A DNA stretch of 64,000 nt from Bacillota bacterium (GTDB taxonomy: Bacteria; Bacillota_I; Bacilli_A; Izemoplasmatales; Hujiaoplasmataceae), in assembly GCA_018818595.1 (NCBI GenBank), contig JAHIRM010000013.1:124001-188000 (forward strand), read 5' to 3'. Of this stretch, positions 24,725 to 33,591 are shown piece after piece. The notes beneath the pieces were generated by a model. It made no database searches. It was not told where the DNA came from and saw only the letters and a program-made list of their open reading frames with translations. How positions within the stretch are numbered: the stretch's first letter is position 1; every line of letters begins with the position of its first letter. The position numbers and the translations under genes are program-made.

Positions 24725-26619
24725 AAAAAAATGACCAAGTAAAAAATAATATTGAGCAACAATCTCAAATCCAACAATCAAAAAAACCTTCTCCAAACAG
24801 AGAACATGGTCCTGGAAGTGGAATGCCACTTGGGCGCCCTGCAGAAAAAGCTAAGGATTTTAAAGGAACCACAAAAAGATTGATCAAGTTTTTAAAACCA
24901 CAATTACCTTTACTTATTTTAATGATATTGTTTACAATTATTATGACAATATTTTCTGTTATTACACCTAATTATTCAAGACAAATATTAAATACAATGC
25001 AAGGAATGATTAATGGGTCTGCCGATGCAGACAGCATTTCTTTAATTAAGACATTCTTTTACATAATCATCTTATTGTATGTATTTAGATTTATATTAGA
25101 GTTGATTTCGTATTTAATTGGAAATTCTGTAAGTGCCACAATTGGTAAGAACTTTAGAAATACATTAAGAGATAAATTAGAAACATTACCGATTCGATAT
25201 TTTGATTCAAAACAAACAGGAAATATTTTATCGGTGTTTTCAAACGATGTTGAAGTAGTAACAAGTTCCATTCAACAAAGTTTAATACAAATTATTCAAG
25301 CTATTCTCTTAATCATAGGAGTTCTAGCTATGATGTTTTATATATCATGGGAATTGACCATTATTGCATTAATTGTTTTACCACTTTATATCCTAGCGAC
25401 AACTTTAATTGCAAAAAAATCACAGTCTAAATTTATTCGCCAACAAAAACAACTTGGAAATTTAAATGGATATATTGAAGAGATGTTTACCGCTTTAAAA
25501 ATAGTAAAATTATTTGGTAAAGAAAAAGATTCCTTTAATAAATTTCAAAAGATAAATGAAGGATTAGCCACTGAAATGAAAGGTGCTCAATTCTTAAGCG
25601 GATTGATTCGTCCCATTATGGAGTTCATTTCAAATATAGGATATGTAGCCGTTGTTATTGTGGGTGGAATTCTTGCTGGAGCGACAAATCCTTTATTAAT
25701 TGGAGACATCACCATCTTTATTTCTTATCAAAGAAGTTTTGTCAATCCAATCTTAAATCTTGCTAATATTGTCAATATGCTTCAATCTACCATTGCTGGA
25801 GCAGAACGTATTTTTGAACTTTTAGATGCCGATGAAGAAACACTTGAAAAGAATTTAAAAGAGTTTGATAACGATCATTTTCAAGGACATGTTGAATTTT
25901 CTAATGTAGATTTTTCCTACAGTAAAGACAAAGATTTAATCAAAAATCTAAATCTTGAAGTTAGTTCAGGAAAACAAATCGCCATCGTTGGTCCAACTGG
26001 TGCAGGAAAAACAACTCTAGTTAATTTATTAATGCGTTTTTATGAAATTGATAAAGGAGAAATCAAAATTGATGGAATTTCATCAACGGATGTAAAAAGA
26101 ACAACATTAAGATCTCTCTTTGGAATGGTTTTACAAGATACATGGTTGTTCTCAGGTTCCATCAGAGAAAATGTTTCTTTTGGAAAAGAAAACGCCACAT
26201 TAGAAGAAGTGATTTCAGCATGTAAACAAGCTCATGTGCATCATTTTATTGAGACAATGCCACAAGGATATGATACAGTATTAAATGAAGATGCATCGAA
26301 TATTAGCCAAGGTCAAAAACAACTTTTAACCATTGCTCGTGCTATTTTGTTTAATCCTAAAATTTTAATCTTGGACGAAGCAACTTCATCAGTAGATACT
26401 AGAACGGAAGCCTATATCCAAAACGCAATGACTTTCATGATGGAAGGTAGAACAAGTTTTGTGATTGCACATCGACTTTCGACGATTAAAAATGCTTCAA
26501 CCATTCTTGTAATGGATCAAGGACAAATTGTCGAGCAAGGAACTCATAAAGAACTATTAGAGAAATCAGGAGTTTATGCTGAATTGTATTACAGTCAGTT
26601 TTTAAATGCAACAACTTAA
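24721..26619 (+). CDS. ABC exporter half-transporter, catalytic partner
   Basis: In this 632-residue protein the first ~45 residues are a charged, Gln/Lys-rich cytosolic extension (QQSQIQQSKKPSPNREHGPG). Six membrane helices and an ATPase domain follow. Walker A is GPTGAGKTT, Walker B ILILDEATSSVD has the catalytic Glu, and the switch His is present (VIAHRLSTI). The signature is altered to ISQGQKQ. An altered signature here plus an altered Walker B in the partner gives one active and one degenerate ATP site in a heterodimer. Likely substrates are drugs or lipids. Confidence 0.93.
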   Translation: MKKNDQVKNNIEQQSQIQQSKKPSPNREHGPGSGMPLGRPAEKAKDFKGTTKRLIKFLKPQLPLLILMILFTIIMTIFSVITPNYSRQILNTMQGMINGSADADSISLIKTFFYIIILLYVFRFILELISYLIGNSVSATIGKNFRNTLRDKLETLPIRYFDSKQTGNILSVFSNDVEVVTSSIQQSLIQIIQAILLIIGVLAMMFYISWELTIIALIVLPLYILATTLIAKKSQSKFIRQQKQLGNLNGYIEEMFTALKIVKLFGKEKDSFNKFQKINEGLATEMKGAQFLSGLIRPIMEFISNIGYVAVVIVGGILAGATNPLLIGDITIFISYQRSFVNPILNLANIVNMLQSTIAGAERIFELLDADEETLEKNLKEFDNDHFQGHVEFSNVDFSYSKDKDLIKNLNLEVSSGKQIAIVGPTGAGKTTLVNLLMRFYEIDKGEIKIDGISSTDVKRTTLRSLFGMVLQDTWLFSGSIRENVSFGKENATLEEVISACKQAHVHHFIETMPQGYDTVLNEDASNISQGQKQLLTIARAILFNPKILILDEATSSVDTRTEAYIQNAMTFMMEGRTSFVIAHRLSTIKNASTILVMDQGQIVEQGTHKELLEKSGVYAELYYSQFLNATT

Positions 26620-26646
26620 AGAGGAGGATATCCTCTTTTTTCTTTT
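26618..26646 (+). terminator. Terminator of the ABC exporter operon
   Basis: An AAAGAGGA/TCCTCTTT stem with a GGATA loop and a U-rich tail. Confidence 0.85.
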
Positions 26647-26781
26647 AAAATTCTAAAAAAAAGCGTATAATAATAGAGATATAATCTATTAATAATCTCT
26701 TTTATACTATAAATAATGTAAAGAGAACAAATCGGATAGAAAGAAATGGTATTATAGAGTTTGGAACTGCGAGGATAAATT

Positions 26782-28086
26782 ATGAAAGTAGGATTAATCT
26801 CACTTGGATGCGCTAAAAATTTAGTGGATTCTGAGATGATTTTAGGTATTTTAAAAGAAGCAGGAATCGAAATTGTTTCTTCTCCAGAAGAAAGCGATGT
26901 AATTATTATAAATACATGTGGATTTATCGAATCAGCAAAAGAAGAAACGATAAACACTATTTTAGAAATGAAAGAATTTGGAAAAAAATTAATCGTATGT
27001 GGATGTTATGCTGAGCGTTATAAAGAAAAATTAAAGGTAGAAATGCCTTTTATTGATCGAATCATCACTTTAAAAGATTATCCAAAAATTCATCTAATAT
27101 TGCAAGAAGAATTTATGGATAAAGCCTTAAAATTCATGCCATTAAGATATGAATCAAGAATGCTTTCAACATCTTCAAAAACGCCATATGTGAAAATCAG
27201 TGAAGGGTGTAACAATCGATGTACTTATTGTGCTATTCCGTTAATTCGTGGAGGATTTCGATCAAGACCATTTTTAGAAATTATTAATGAGTGCAAACTC
27301 TTAATTAAAAATGGTGCAAAAGAAATCAATTTAATTAGCCAAGACACCACAAGATACGGATCCGATTTTTCGCCAAATCATGAAAGTTTACTTGCAAGCC
27401 TTATGGAAGAAATTGCTTCTCTTAATGGAGTCGTCATGGTTCGGGCTCTGTATCTATATCCAGATGAAATAACGCCTGAATTACTTCACACAATCAAAAA
27501 TAATCCTAAAATCGCATCTTATTTCGATATACCAATTCAACACATCTCTTCGTCTGTATTAAAAGCAATGAACCGAAGAGGAAATGAAACGCTTGTGAAG
27601 GAGTTACTTTATAAAATTAGAACGATGATTCCCGATGCAATCATTCGCTCTACTTTGATTGTAGGATTTCCAGGAGAAACAGAGGCTGATTTTGATCAGT
27701 TATACCATTTTGTAGAAGAGTTTCAATTTGATCGTTTAGGCGTTTTTGCTTATTCGAAAGAAGAAGATACTAAAGCGTTTCATCTAGACAATCAAATTGA
27801 TGAAAATATCAAGCAAGACCGACTACATCAAATTATGAAATTACAAAAGAAAATAGCGAAAAAATTAAATAAAGAACAAATCGGCAAAGTGCATCATACG
27901 ATTATTGAAGCCTATGATGAGGAATCTAAATTTTATTATGGTAGGAGTTATGCGTTTGCTCCTGATGACGTAGATGGATATATTGTTTTTATGTCAAAAG
28001 TGCCTCTATCTATTGGAGACGACATCGATGTTTTAATTACAGATGTTTTTATGTATGATTTAATTGGAGACGCTCAAATCTTATAA
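26782..28086 (+). CDS. rimO: Ribosomal protein S12 methylthiotransferase
   Basis: A 434-residue radical SAM methylthiotransferase. The N-terminal domain has cluster cysteines in SLGCAKNLVDSEM, NTCGFIESAKEE and CGCYAERY. The radical SAM motif is CNNRCTYC, followed by AIPLIRGGFRSRP, and a TRAM domain closes the protein. The SLGCAKN start and the SR[ST]RP region match RimO rather than MiaB. It attaches a methylthio group to an aspartate of S12. It starts a run of genes with short gaps; a TATAAT at 26666-26671 is a candidate -10 about 110 bp upstream. Confidence 0.93.
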   Translation: MKVGLISLGCAKNLVDSEMILGILKEAGIEIVSSPEESDVIIINTCGFIESAKEETINTILEMKEFGKKLIVCGCYAERYKEKLKVEMPFIDRIITLKDYPKIHLILQEEFMDKALKFMPLRYESRMLSTSSKTPYVKISEGCNNRCTYCAIPLIRGGFRSRPFLEIINECKLLIKNGAKEINLISQDTTRYGSDFSPNHESLLASLMEEIASLNGVVMVRALYLYPDEITPELLHTIKNNPKIASYFDIPIQHISSSVLKAMNRRGNETLVKELLYKIRTMIPDAIIRSTLIVGFPGETEADFDQLYHFVEEFQFDRLGVFAYSKEEDTKAFHLDNQIDENIKQDRLHQIMKLQKKIAKKLNKEQIGKVHHTIIEAYDEESKFYYGRSYAFAPDDVDGYIVFMSKVPLSIGDDIDVLITDVFMYDLIGDAQIL

Positions 28087-28100
28087 AAAGGGAGAATACT

Positions 28101-29030
28101 ATGTTTATTGAATTAATGGTTAAAGGATTTATAATCGGAATAGCTTTTATTATCCCTGGAGTAAGCGGAGGGACTTTAGCAATTTATCTTGGAGTATACG
28201 ATAAATTGCTGCAATCAATTGGAAATATTTTTAAAGAGTTTAAAAAAAGTGTTGCCTATCTCTTTCCTATTTTCTTAGGAATTGGATTGTCCGTTGTCGT
28301 TTTAGCAAAACTGTTAGGATTTTTAATCCAATGGAATTCGTTTATAACACTTTTATTTTTCATTGGACTCATTTTTGGAGGAATTCCTAGCATTTTAAAA
28401 AAAGTAGGAAAAGAAAATGCAACTGTCTCAGGATATTTAGCTTTCTTCATTGCTTTTGGAATTGTGCTTTTGCTTTTAATGAGTCAATTATCTCAAACCG
28501 GAATTGGAATTGCTCATTTTGATATGACATTGATGAACTTTTTACTTTTAATCTTGCTCGGAGCCATTTCATCCATTACAATGATTGTTCCTGGGATTTC
28601 AGGATCTGCACTTTTAATGGCGTTAGGTTTTTATACAGCAATAGTCACAAATGTAATAGGAAATGTATTTGATTTTTCTGTAATAGGATATAATTTATAC
28701 GTGATTATTCCATTTGCAATAGGTGCCGCTTTAGGAATTATATTGTTTAGTAAAGTTATTGTTTTCTTTTTAAAGGAGTATCCAAAAGAAACCTATTTAG
28801 CAATTGTTGGATTTATTCTAGCCTCTGTTGTAGTAATCTTCTTAGAGATTAGAGACCCAAGTACTGGTGGAGTATTTACAGATCAATTGCCCATTTATAA
28901 TTTCCTTTGGAATTTTATTAAAACGAATGTATTATCCGTTATTTTTGGCGTTTTAAGCTTAGTGCTAGGCGTTTTTTCCGCAACGTTATTAGTAAAATTG
29001 GAGTTTAAACTCAAAAAAAATGAAAGTTAA
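28101..29030 (+). CDS. DUF368 membrane protein (PopT-like undecaprenyl-phosphate translocase)
   Basis: The 309-residue membrane protein has about eight to ten helices. Two inverted-repeat-like blocks are visible: FIIPGVSGGTLAIYLGVYDK (~17-36) and MIVPGISGSALLMALGFYTA (~158-177). The PGxSG pair is the DUF368 signature. Members of this family recycle the C55-phosphate lipid carrier across the membrane. Spacing of 14 bp to rimO and an 11-bp overlap with the next gene indicate one operon. If the host is wall-less, the carrier would serve glycan or glycolipid export rather than peptidoglycan (inference). Confidence 0.88.
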   Translation: MFIELMVKGFIIGIAFIIPGVSGGTLAIYLGVYDKLLQSIGNIFKEFKKSVAYLFPIFLGIGLSVVVLAKLLGFLIQWNSFITLLFFIGLIFGGIPSILKKVGKENATVSGYLAFFIAFGIVLLLLMSQLSQTGIGIAHFDMTLMNFLLLILLGAISSITMIVPGISGSALLMALGFYTAIVTNVIGNVFDFSVIGYNLYVIIPFAIGAALGIILFSKVIVFFLKEYPKETYLAIVGFILASVVVIFLEIRDPSTGGVFTDQLPIYNFLWNFIKTNVLSVIFGVLSLVLGVFSATLLVKLEFKLKKNES

Positions 29031-29835
29031 AACCATTCAAGCAAAATCATTTATGACAAAGACAAACATTGGAGGATCTGATTTTACTTGCAATCCATTT
29101 ATTGGTTGTCAACACGGTTGTATCTATTGTTATGCAAAATACATGTTAAATGGAAGAGATACAAACGAGATTTGGGGATCTTTTGTCGAGGTAAAACAAT
29201 ATTTAAACCACAATATTCCAAAAGGTACTGGAAGCAAAAATTTGATATTTAGTAGTGCAACTGATCCGTATCAACCAATCGAAAAAAACGTTGAATCTGT
29301 AAAACACATTTTAGAAGATATCGTGGAAAGTGATTTAAAAGTATCGATTTTAACGAAATCTGGTTTGATCGTACGAGACATTGATTTACTGTCCAAAATG
29401 AAGAACGTTGAAGTTGGATTTAGCATTGCTTTAAACGATGAACTCGCGAAACAGATTGAACCAGGAGCTAGTTTGCCTTCCGTTCGAATAGAAGCTTTAA
29501 AAGCCTTAAAAGAAAGAGGAATTAAAACTTACGTATTCATTGCACCAATCATTCCTATTTTAACGAATGTGTTTCAAATTATTGATAGTACAAAAGATTT
29601 TGTTGATTATTATATGTTTGATTCCTTGAATTTAAAACATCCAGACAATCAAAAAAATATTTTTCAATTTATTAATCAGTATTTTCCTGATTTATTAAAA
29701 GATTATCAAGATATTTTTATCCACAGAAATAGTCCATATTACAACTCTTTGAGAGATGGGATTATAGACTATGTTAATAAAAATAATATTCAAATAAGAT
29801 ATATCTACGATAGAAAAGAGGAACGAAGATGGTAA
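29020..29835 (+). CDS. SPL-family radical SAM protein
   Basis: A 271-residue protein with radical SAM motif CQHGCIYCYAKYM (C-x3-C-x2-C, about 30-42), preceded by GGSDFTCNPFIG. The following blocks (FSSATDPYQPIE, SILTKSGLIVRD) are typical of the spore-photoproduct-lyase-like family found in non-sporulating bacteria. It is shorter than true SplB, and the function of this subgroup is unknown. It overlaps the DUF368 gene by 11 bp and the next gene by 7 bp. Confidence 0.85.
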   Translation: MKVKTIQAKSFMTKTNIGGSDFTCNPFIGCQHGCIYCYAKYMLNGRDTNEIWGSFVEVKQYLNHNIPKGTGSKNLIFSSATDPYQPIEKNVESVKHILEDIVESDLKVSILTKSGLIVRDIDLLSKMKNVEVGFSIALNDELAKQIEPGASLPSVRIEALKALKERGIKTYVFIAPIIPILTNVFQIIDSTKDFVDYYMFDSLNLKHPDNQKNIFQFINQYFPDLLKDYQDIFIHRNSPYYNSLRDGIIDYVNKNNIQIRYIYDRKEERRW

Positions 29836-31001
29836 AAAAACAAGATGTACTATATTTAGAGCCTTACATTATAGAAAAAAGAAGATACTTGCATCAACAT
29901 CCAGAAACTGGTTTTGAAGTGAAGGAAACACATGACTATATCGCAAAAGAGTTAACAGATTTAGGAATTGAGACCATTTTGCACGTAGGTAAAAATTCAC
30001 TCATCGGATTAATCCATAACGGTAAAGGGCCAATTATAGGACTAAGAGCAGATATGGATGCTTTGCCTTTAGAAGAACAAAACGACGAATTAAGCTATAA
30101 ATCCATTCACAAAGGAATCATGCATGCATGCGGTCATGATAGTCATTCTGCGATGCTTTTAGGAGCCGCCTCCTATTTACAAACCCATAAGGATTTGTGG
30201 AAAGGAACGGTTAAACTGATTTTTCAAGAAGCGGAAGAGGGACCAAATCCTGGCGGGGCATATGAAATTGTACGTTCCAATCTATTAAACGATGTGGATA
30301 GTTTTTATGCTTTTCATGTATCTTCCGAATTTGAATCAGGAAAAATTGCCACTAAAAAAAATGCTACATTTGCATCAGCAGATACGATTAAAATGACTCT
30401 TCATGGAAAAGGATGTCACGCTGCTTATCCCCATTTAGGAATTGATCCTATTATTATGCAAGCAGAAGTTATCTTAGGGCTTCAGTTGATTCGCTCAAGG
30501 ATACTAAATCCTTTAGAACCTTCCGTAATAACCATTGCAAAAGTAGTATCAGGAACGACTCATAATATCATTCCAGATATTGCCTATTTAGAAGGCACAG
30601 TTCGAACCTTTTCTGTTGTCGTTAGGGAAAAAATCAAGTTAGAAATTGAAAAAGTATTAAAAAGTGTGACTGAAAAATATGGTGGGACTTATGATTATTC
30701 TTATATTTATGAATATGACCCCGTCATCAATACCCCATCAGAAGTAGATTACATCGAAAAAGTTGTTCATCAAACACTTGGAAATAATGTTTTTACTTTG
30801 TTAGATAGACCTTCAATGGGGGCAGAAGACTTTTCAAGATACATCCAATTAAAACAAGGTTGTATGATGTGGCTTGGAACCAGAAAAGATGAATCAACTT
30901 CTTTTGGTCTTCATCATCCCAAATTTAATCTTGATGAAAAAGCGTTACTAAATGGTTCGCTTCTATTCATAAATTTAGTTTTAGCATATGAGAAAGGGTG
31001 A
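29829..31001 (+). CDS. M20-family amidohydrolase (N-acyl-amino-acid hydrolase type)
   Basis: The 390-residue metallopeptidase has metal and catalytic motifs GLRADMDALPLEE, MHACGHDSHSAM and QEAEEGPNPGG. A dimerisation domain sits in the middle (KGCHAAYPHLGIDP), and MGAEDFSRYI and HHPKF provide the late metal ligand region. It hydrolyses acyl or aminoacyl amides of amino acids. It overlaps the next ORF region and is co-transcribed with the amidohydrolase that follows, suggesting amino-acid or peptide scavenging. Confidence 0.9.
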   Translation: MVKKQDVLYLEPYIIEKRRYLHQHPETGFEVKETHDYIAKELTDLGIETILHVGKNSLIGLIHNGKGPIIGLRADMDALPLEEQNDELSYKSIHKGIMHACGHDSHSAMLLGAASYLQTHKDLWKGTVKLIFQEAEEGPNPGGAYEIVRSNLLNDVDSFYAFHVSSEFESGKIATKKNATFASADTIKMTLHGKGCHAAYPHLGIDPIIMQAEVILGLQLIRSRILNPLEPSVITIAKVVSGTTHNIIPDIAYLEGTVRTFSVVVREKIKLEIEKVLKSVTEKYGGTYDYSYIYEYDPVINTPSEVDYIEKVVHQTLGNNVFTLLDRPSMGAEDFSRYIQLKQGCMMWLGTRKDESTSFGLHHPKFNLDEKALLNGSLLFINLVLAYEKG

Positions 31002-31005
31002 AATA

Positions 31006-32181
31006 ATGTATTTAATTAAAAACGCAAATCTTATTAGTATGAAAGACATCAATTACGAAATCACAGATATTCTACTTGAGGGTAAGACGATTAAAGCTAT
31101 TGGAAAATTAAATGAAAAGGATTATCCAAATGTTTTAATCATTGATGCCAAAGGGAATTATGTGACTCCAGGAATTGTCGACCCACATTGTCACATTGGA
31201 ATATTTGAAGAGGCAATTGGCTTTGAGGGCGCTGATGGAAATGAAATGACAAATCCTGTTTTACCAGAACTTAGAGCAATTGATGCAATTAAACCTCAAG
31301 ATGTAGCCTTCCAAGAAGCTCTTGAAGCAGGAGTAACAACCGTTTGTACTGGTCCAGGTAGTGCAAATGTAATTGGAGGTACGTTTTGTATCATGAAAAC
31401 AAAAGGCACTACCATTGATGATATGATTGTAAAAGAAGAATCTTCAATGAAAATGGCTTTAGGAGAAAATCCAAAAAGAGTGTATAACTCTAAAAGTCAA
31501 ACGCCTCAAACCAGAATGGCTTCTGCAGCACTTATTAGAGACGCTTTAATGAAAGCCAAAGAATATAAAGTGAAAAAGGATAAATATCAAGAAGATTTAG
31601 CAAATGGAAAAGAAGGAATTGTGAAACCAGAATCCAATATGAAATGGGAATCTCTTTCAAGAGTATACGATGGCTTTTTAGTTAAAATACATGCTCATCA
31701 ACAAGATGATATCGTGACCGCCATTCGCATTATTAATGAATTTGGATTAAATGCGACAATCGAACATGCAACAGAAGGTTATTTAATTACTGATTACTTA
31801 GTGAAATATAATCAAAGAGTAATCATTGGGCCAACTCTTGGTTCAAAATCAAAATATGAACTTCGAAATAAAACGTTTAAAGCTGCAAAGATTTTATCCG
31901 ATGCAAAAGTAGAATTTGCCATTATGACCGATCATCCCGTTATCCATTTAGCTAATGCTTTGACTCAAGTTGGATTATTTGTCAAAGAAGGTTTAAGTGA
32001 ATTAGAAGGATTTAAAGCCGTCACAATCAATGCGGCCAAAATCAATGAAATTGATAGCCAAGTTGGAAGTATTGAAGTTGGAAAAGATGCTGATATCGTT
32101 ATCTGGGATGGACATCCTTTACATTACTTAACAAAAACAAATTATGTTTTCATCAATGGAGCCATTGCGTTTCAACGTTAG
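31006..32181 (+). CDS. Amidohydrolase-superfamily metal-dependent hydrolase
   Basis: This 391-residue protein is a TIM-barrel amidohydrolase with a composite beta domain at both ends. Metal-site motifs are VDPHCHIG (H-x-H), KIHAHQQDD, TIEHATEGY and MTDHPV (final Asp), in the imidazolonepropionase/prolidase-like branch. The natural substrate is not evident. The ATG at 31006 is preferred over 30988 because GAAAGGGTG lies between them. It follows the M20 hydrolase by 4 nt. Confidence 0.85.
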   Translation: MYLIKNANLISMKDINYEITDILLEGKTIKAIGKLNEKDYPNVLIIDAKGNYVTPGIVDPHCHIGIFEEAIGFEGADGNEMTNPVLPELRAIDAIKPQDVAFQEALEAGVTTVCTGPGSANVIGGTFCIMKTKGTTIDDMIVKEESSMKMALGENPKRVYNSKSQTPQTRMASAALIRDALMKAKEYKVKKDKYQEDLANGKEGIVKPESNMKWESLSRVYDGFLVKIHAHQQDDIVTAIRIINEFGLNATIEHATEGYLITDYLVKYNQRVIIGPTLGSKSKYELRNKTFKAAKILSDAKVEFAIMTDHPVIHLANALTQVGLFVKEGLSELEGFKAVTINAAKINEIDSQVGSIEVGKDADIVIWDGHPLHYLTKTNYVFINGAIAFQR

Positions 32182-32182
32182 A

Positions 32183-32209
32183 AAAAAAACACGGAATTTT
32201 CCGTGTTTT
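32183..32209. terminator. Bidirectional terminator between the amidohydrolase and ppa
   Basis: An AACACGGAA/TTCCGTGTT stem with A and T tracts on both sides. The ppa stop codon overlaps its edge. Confidence 0.85.
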
Positions 32210-32708
32210 ATTTTTTGTTTTGTTCTTCAATGAAGGCTTCTTGGTATTTATCAATTAAGTTTATGGCATCTTGTTTTGGATAGTAATCCAATACTTCGAC
32301 GTGATGACCTGGTTGTAATTCTTTATAGTTTCTAAAGAATAATTTGATTTCTTTTAATTGCAATTCTTTAAAATCTGTTATATCTTGAATGTCTTCAAAT
32401 CGAGGATCTGCATCCACGACTGCAATTAACTTTTCGTCGTGCTCTCCAGAATCGTACATATCCAAATATCCTACCACTCTAGCATCTACGATACATCCTG
32501 GAAATGTTGGAGTAGTCGCAAGAACCAATATATCCAAAGGATCTCCATCTTCCGCTAATGTTTCTTCAATAAATCCATACTCAGCAGGGTAAGTCATTTT
32601 TGAATACAGTACTCGGTTCAACTTAATTCGATTCTTTTTTTTGTCAACTTCATATTTGTTTTGTGTACCCATAGGGATTTCAATAATAGCTTCGATAACT
32701 TTTGGCAT
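32208..32708 (-). CDS. ppa: Inorganic pyrophosphatase (family I)
   Basis: A 166-residue soluble pyrophosphatase. It shows IEIPMGTQNKYEVDK, MTYPAEYGFIEETLAEDGDP with the active-site Glu/Asp pattern, the signature DGDPLDILVL and DADPRFEDI. It hydrolyses PPi from biosynthetic reactions. The start at 32708 is preferred over the upstream in-frame ATG at 32732, as AAGGAGA is just before it. Monocistronic, with its own promoter. Confidence 0.95.
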   Translation of the reverse strand: MPKVIEAIIEIPMGTQNKYEVDKKKNRIKLNRVLYSKMTYPAEYGFIEETLAEDGDPLDILVLATTPTFPGCIVDARVVGYLDMYDSGEHDEKLIAVVDADPRFEDIQDITDFKELQLKEIKLFFRNYKELQPGHHVEVLDYYPKQDAINLIDKYQEAFIEEQNKK

Positions 32709-32734
32709 GAGTTCTCCTTTTATCTTTCTCAATG

Positions 32735-32763
32735 ATTATATCGTATCTGAATTCTTTTTTCAA
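32735..32763 (-). promoter_or_regulatory. Promoter of ppa
   Basis: On the minus strand TTGAAA, 17 nt, TATAAT, about 27 bp before the start. Confidence 0.75.
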
Positions 32764-32850
32764 GTTAATGATACTGAATTATTATTTTTTAAGATTTAAG
32801 AATATTATTTTTTAATTTTATGATAAAATATAGAGTAAGAGGTGGTTTCA

Positions 32851-33288
32851 TTGGTTTATTATAGCTTCTTTTTGATAGGAATCAATATAACAATTCATAA
32901 CATATCTTTTGCTATAGTAGGAAGTTCATTTTCCGATTTTTTACTTCAAAATTTAGGATGGTGTATCTTACTTATCTTTTTGCTTTTTGCAATAATCTTT
33001 TACATTATTTTTAGAAAAAAGAAAAATAGCAAGGTTGATATTATGAGTAATGATAATATCGAAGCAATTCTTAACTGTTTTGGAACCTTAGAGAACATCG
33101 TTTCTTGCTCACTTGAAGGATCGAGATTAAAAGTACTGACAAAAGATATCAGCAAAGTGGATTTAGTATCCATAAAAGCGTTAAAAGCTCAAGGTATTTT
33201 TGTTTCAGGCAACCAAGTAAAATTGATATTTTCTTTTGATGTACATCCGCTTGTTGATTATATAATAAATCAAAAAAAGGAGAAATGA
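32851..33288 (+). CDS. Membrane-anchored PTS EIIB-like protein without phosphocysteine
   Basis: The 145-residue protein has two N-terminal hydrophobic segments (about 3-22 and 33-55), then a basic stretch (FRKKKNSK). A domain of about 75 residues follows, with the fold pattern of glucose-family EIIB: NIEAILNCFGTLENIVSC, then GSRLKVLTKDISKVDLVSIK and GNQVKLIFS. Aligning SRLKV with the usual TRLRV puts Glu at the position of the phosphorylated Cys, so phosphotransfer looks lost. The TTG start at 32851 has AGAGGTGG upstream. It sits 3 nt before the HPr gene. A regulatory or HPr-docking role is inference. Confidence 0.7.
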   Translation: MVYYSFFLIGINITIHNISFAIVGSSFSDFLLQNLGWCILLIFLLFAIIFYIIFRKKKNSKVDIMSNDNIEAILNCFGTLENIVSCSLEGSRLKVLTKDISKVDLVSIKALKAQGIFVSGNQVKLIFSFDVHPLVDYIINQKKEK

Positions 33289-33291
33289 ACA

Positions 33292-33558
33292 ATGATTGAA
33301 TCTAAATTTAAAATTGGGTACCCTCTTGGACTTCACGCAAGACCTGCGACAATGTTGGTAAGTAAAGCCAATAGCTTTCAAGCCGAAATGACAATTGAAT
33401 TTAATGAAAAAAGAGTAAATTTAAAATCAATCATGGGAGTACTGTCATTAAGTGTACCTCAAAACAAAACGTTTATCATTACATTTAATGGTAGAGATGA
33501 AGAAGAAGCTTCTCAAGCAATCAATCGAATTATTAACGAAATCAATTTAATGAAATAA
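33292..33558 (+). CDS. ptsH: Phosphocarrier protein HPr
   Basis: An 88-residue HPr. The active His lies in GLHARPATMLV (His at ~16), and the regulatory Ser site is NLKSIMGVLSL (Ser at ~47). Both are intact, so it should serve PTS transport and HPr-kinase/CcpA-type control. AAGGAG precedes the ATG. No enzyme I is adjacent; instead it is paired with a membrane EIIB-like protein. Some HPr-like proteins with this gene context are not general PTS carriers. Confidence 0.93.
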   Translation: MIESKFKIGYPLGLHARPATMLVSKANSFQAEMTIEFNEKRVNLKSIMGVLSLSVPQNKTFIITFNGRDEEEASQAINRIINEINLMK

Positions 33559-33561
33559 ACG

Positions 33562-33591
33562 AAGGGCATCTGTAAAAGATACCCTTTTTTT
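33562..33591. terminator. Terminator downstream of ptsH (and facing trpS)
   Basis: An AAGGGCATCT/AGATACCCTT stem with one mismatch, a GTAAA loop and a U tract on the plus strand. Confidence 0.8.

Noticed and set aside
26616-26957. Minus-strand open frame of 113 codons at the start of rimO
   Set aside because: Most of it is antisense to the rimO N-terminus, including its conserved cysteine motifs, and it has no ribosome site.
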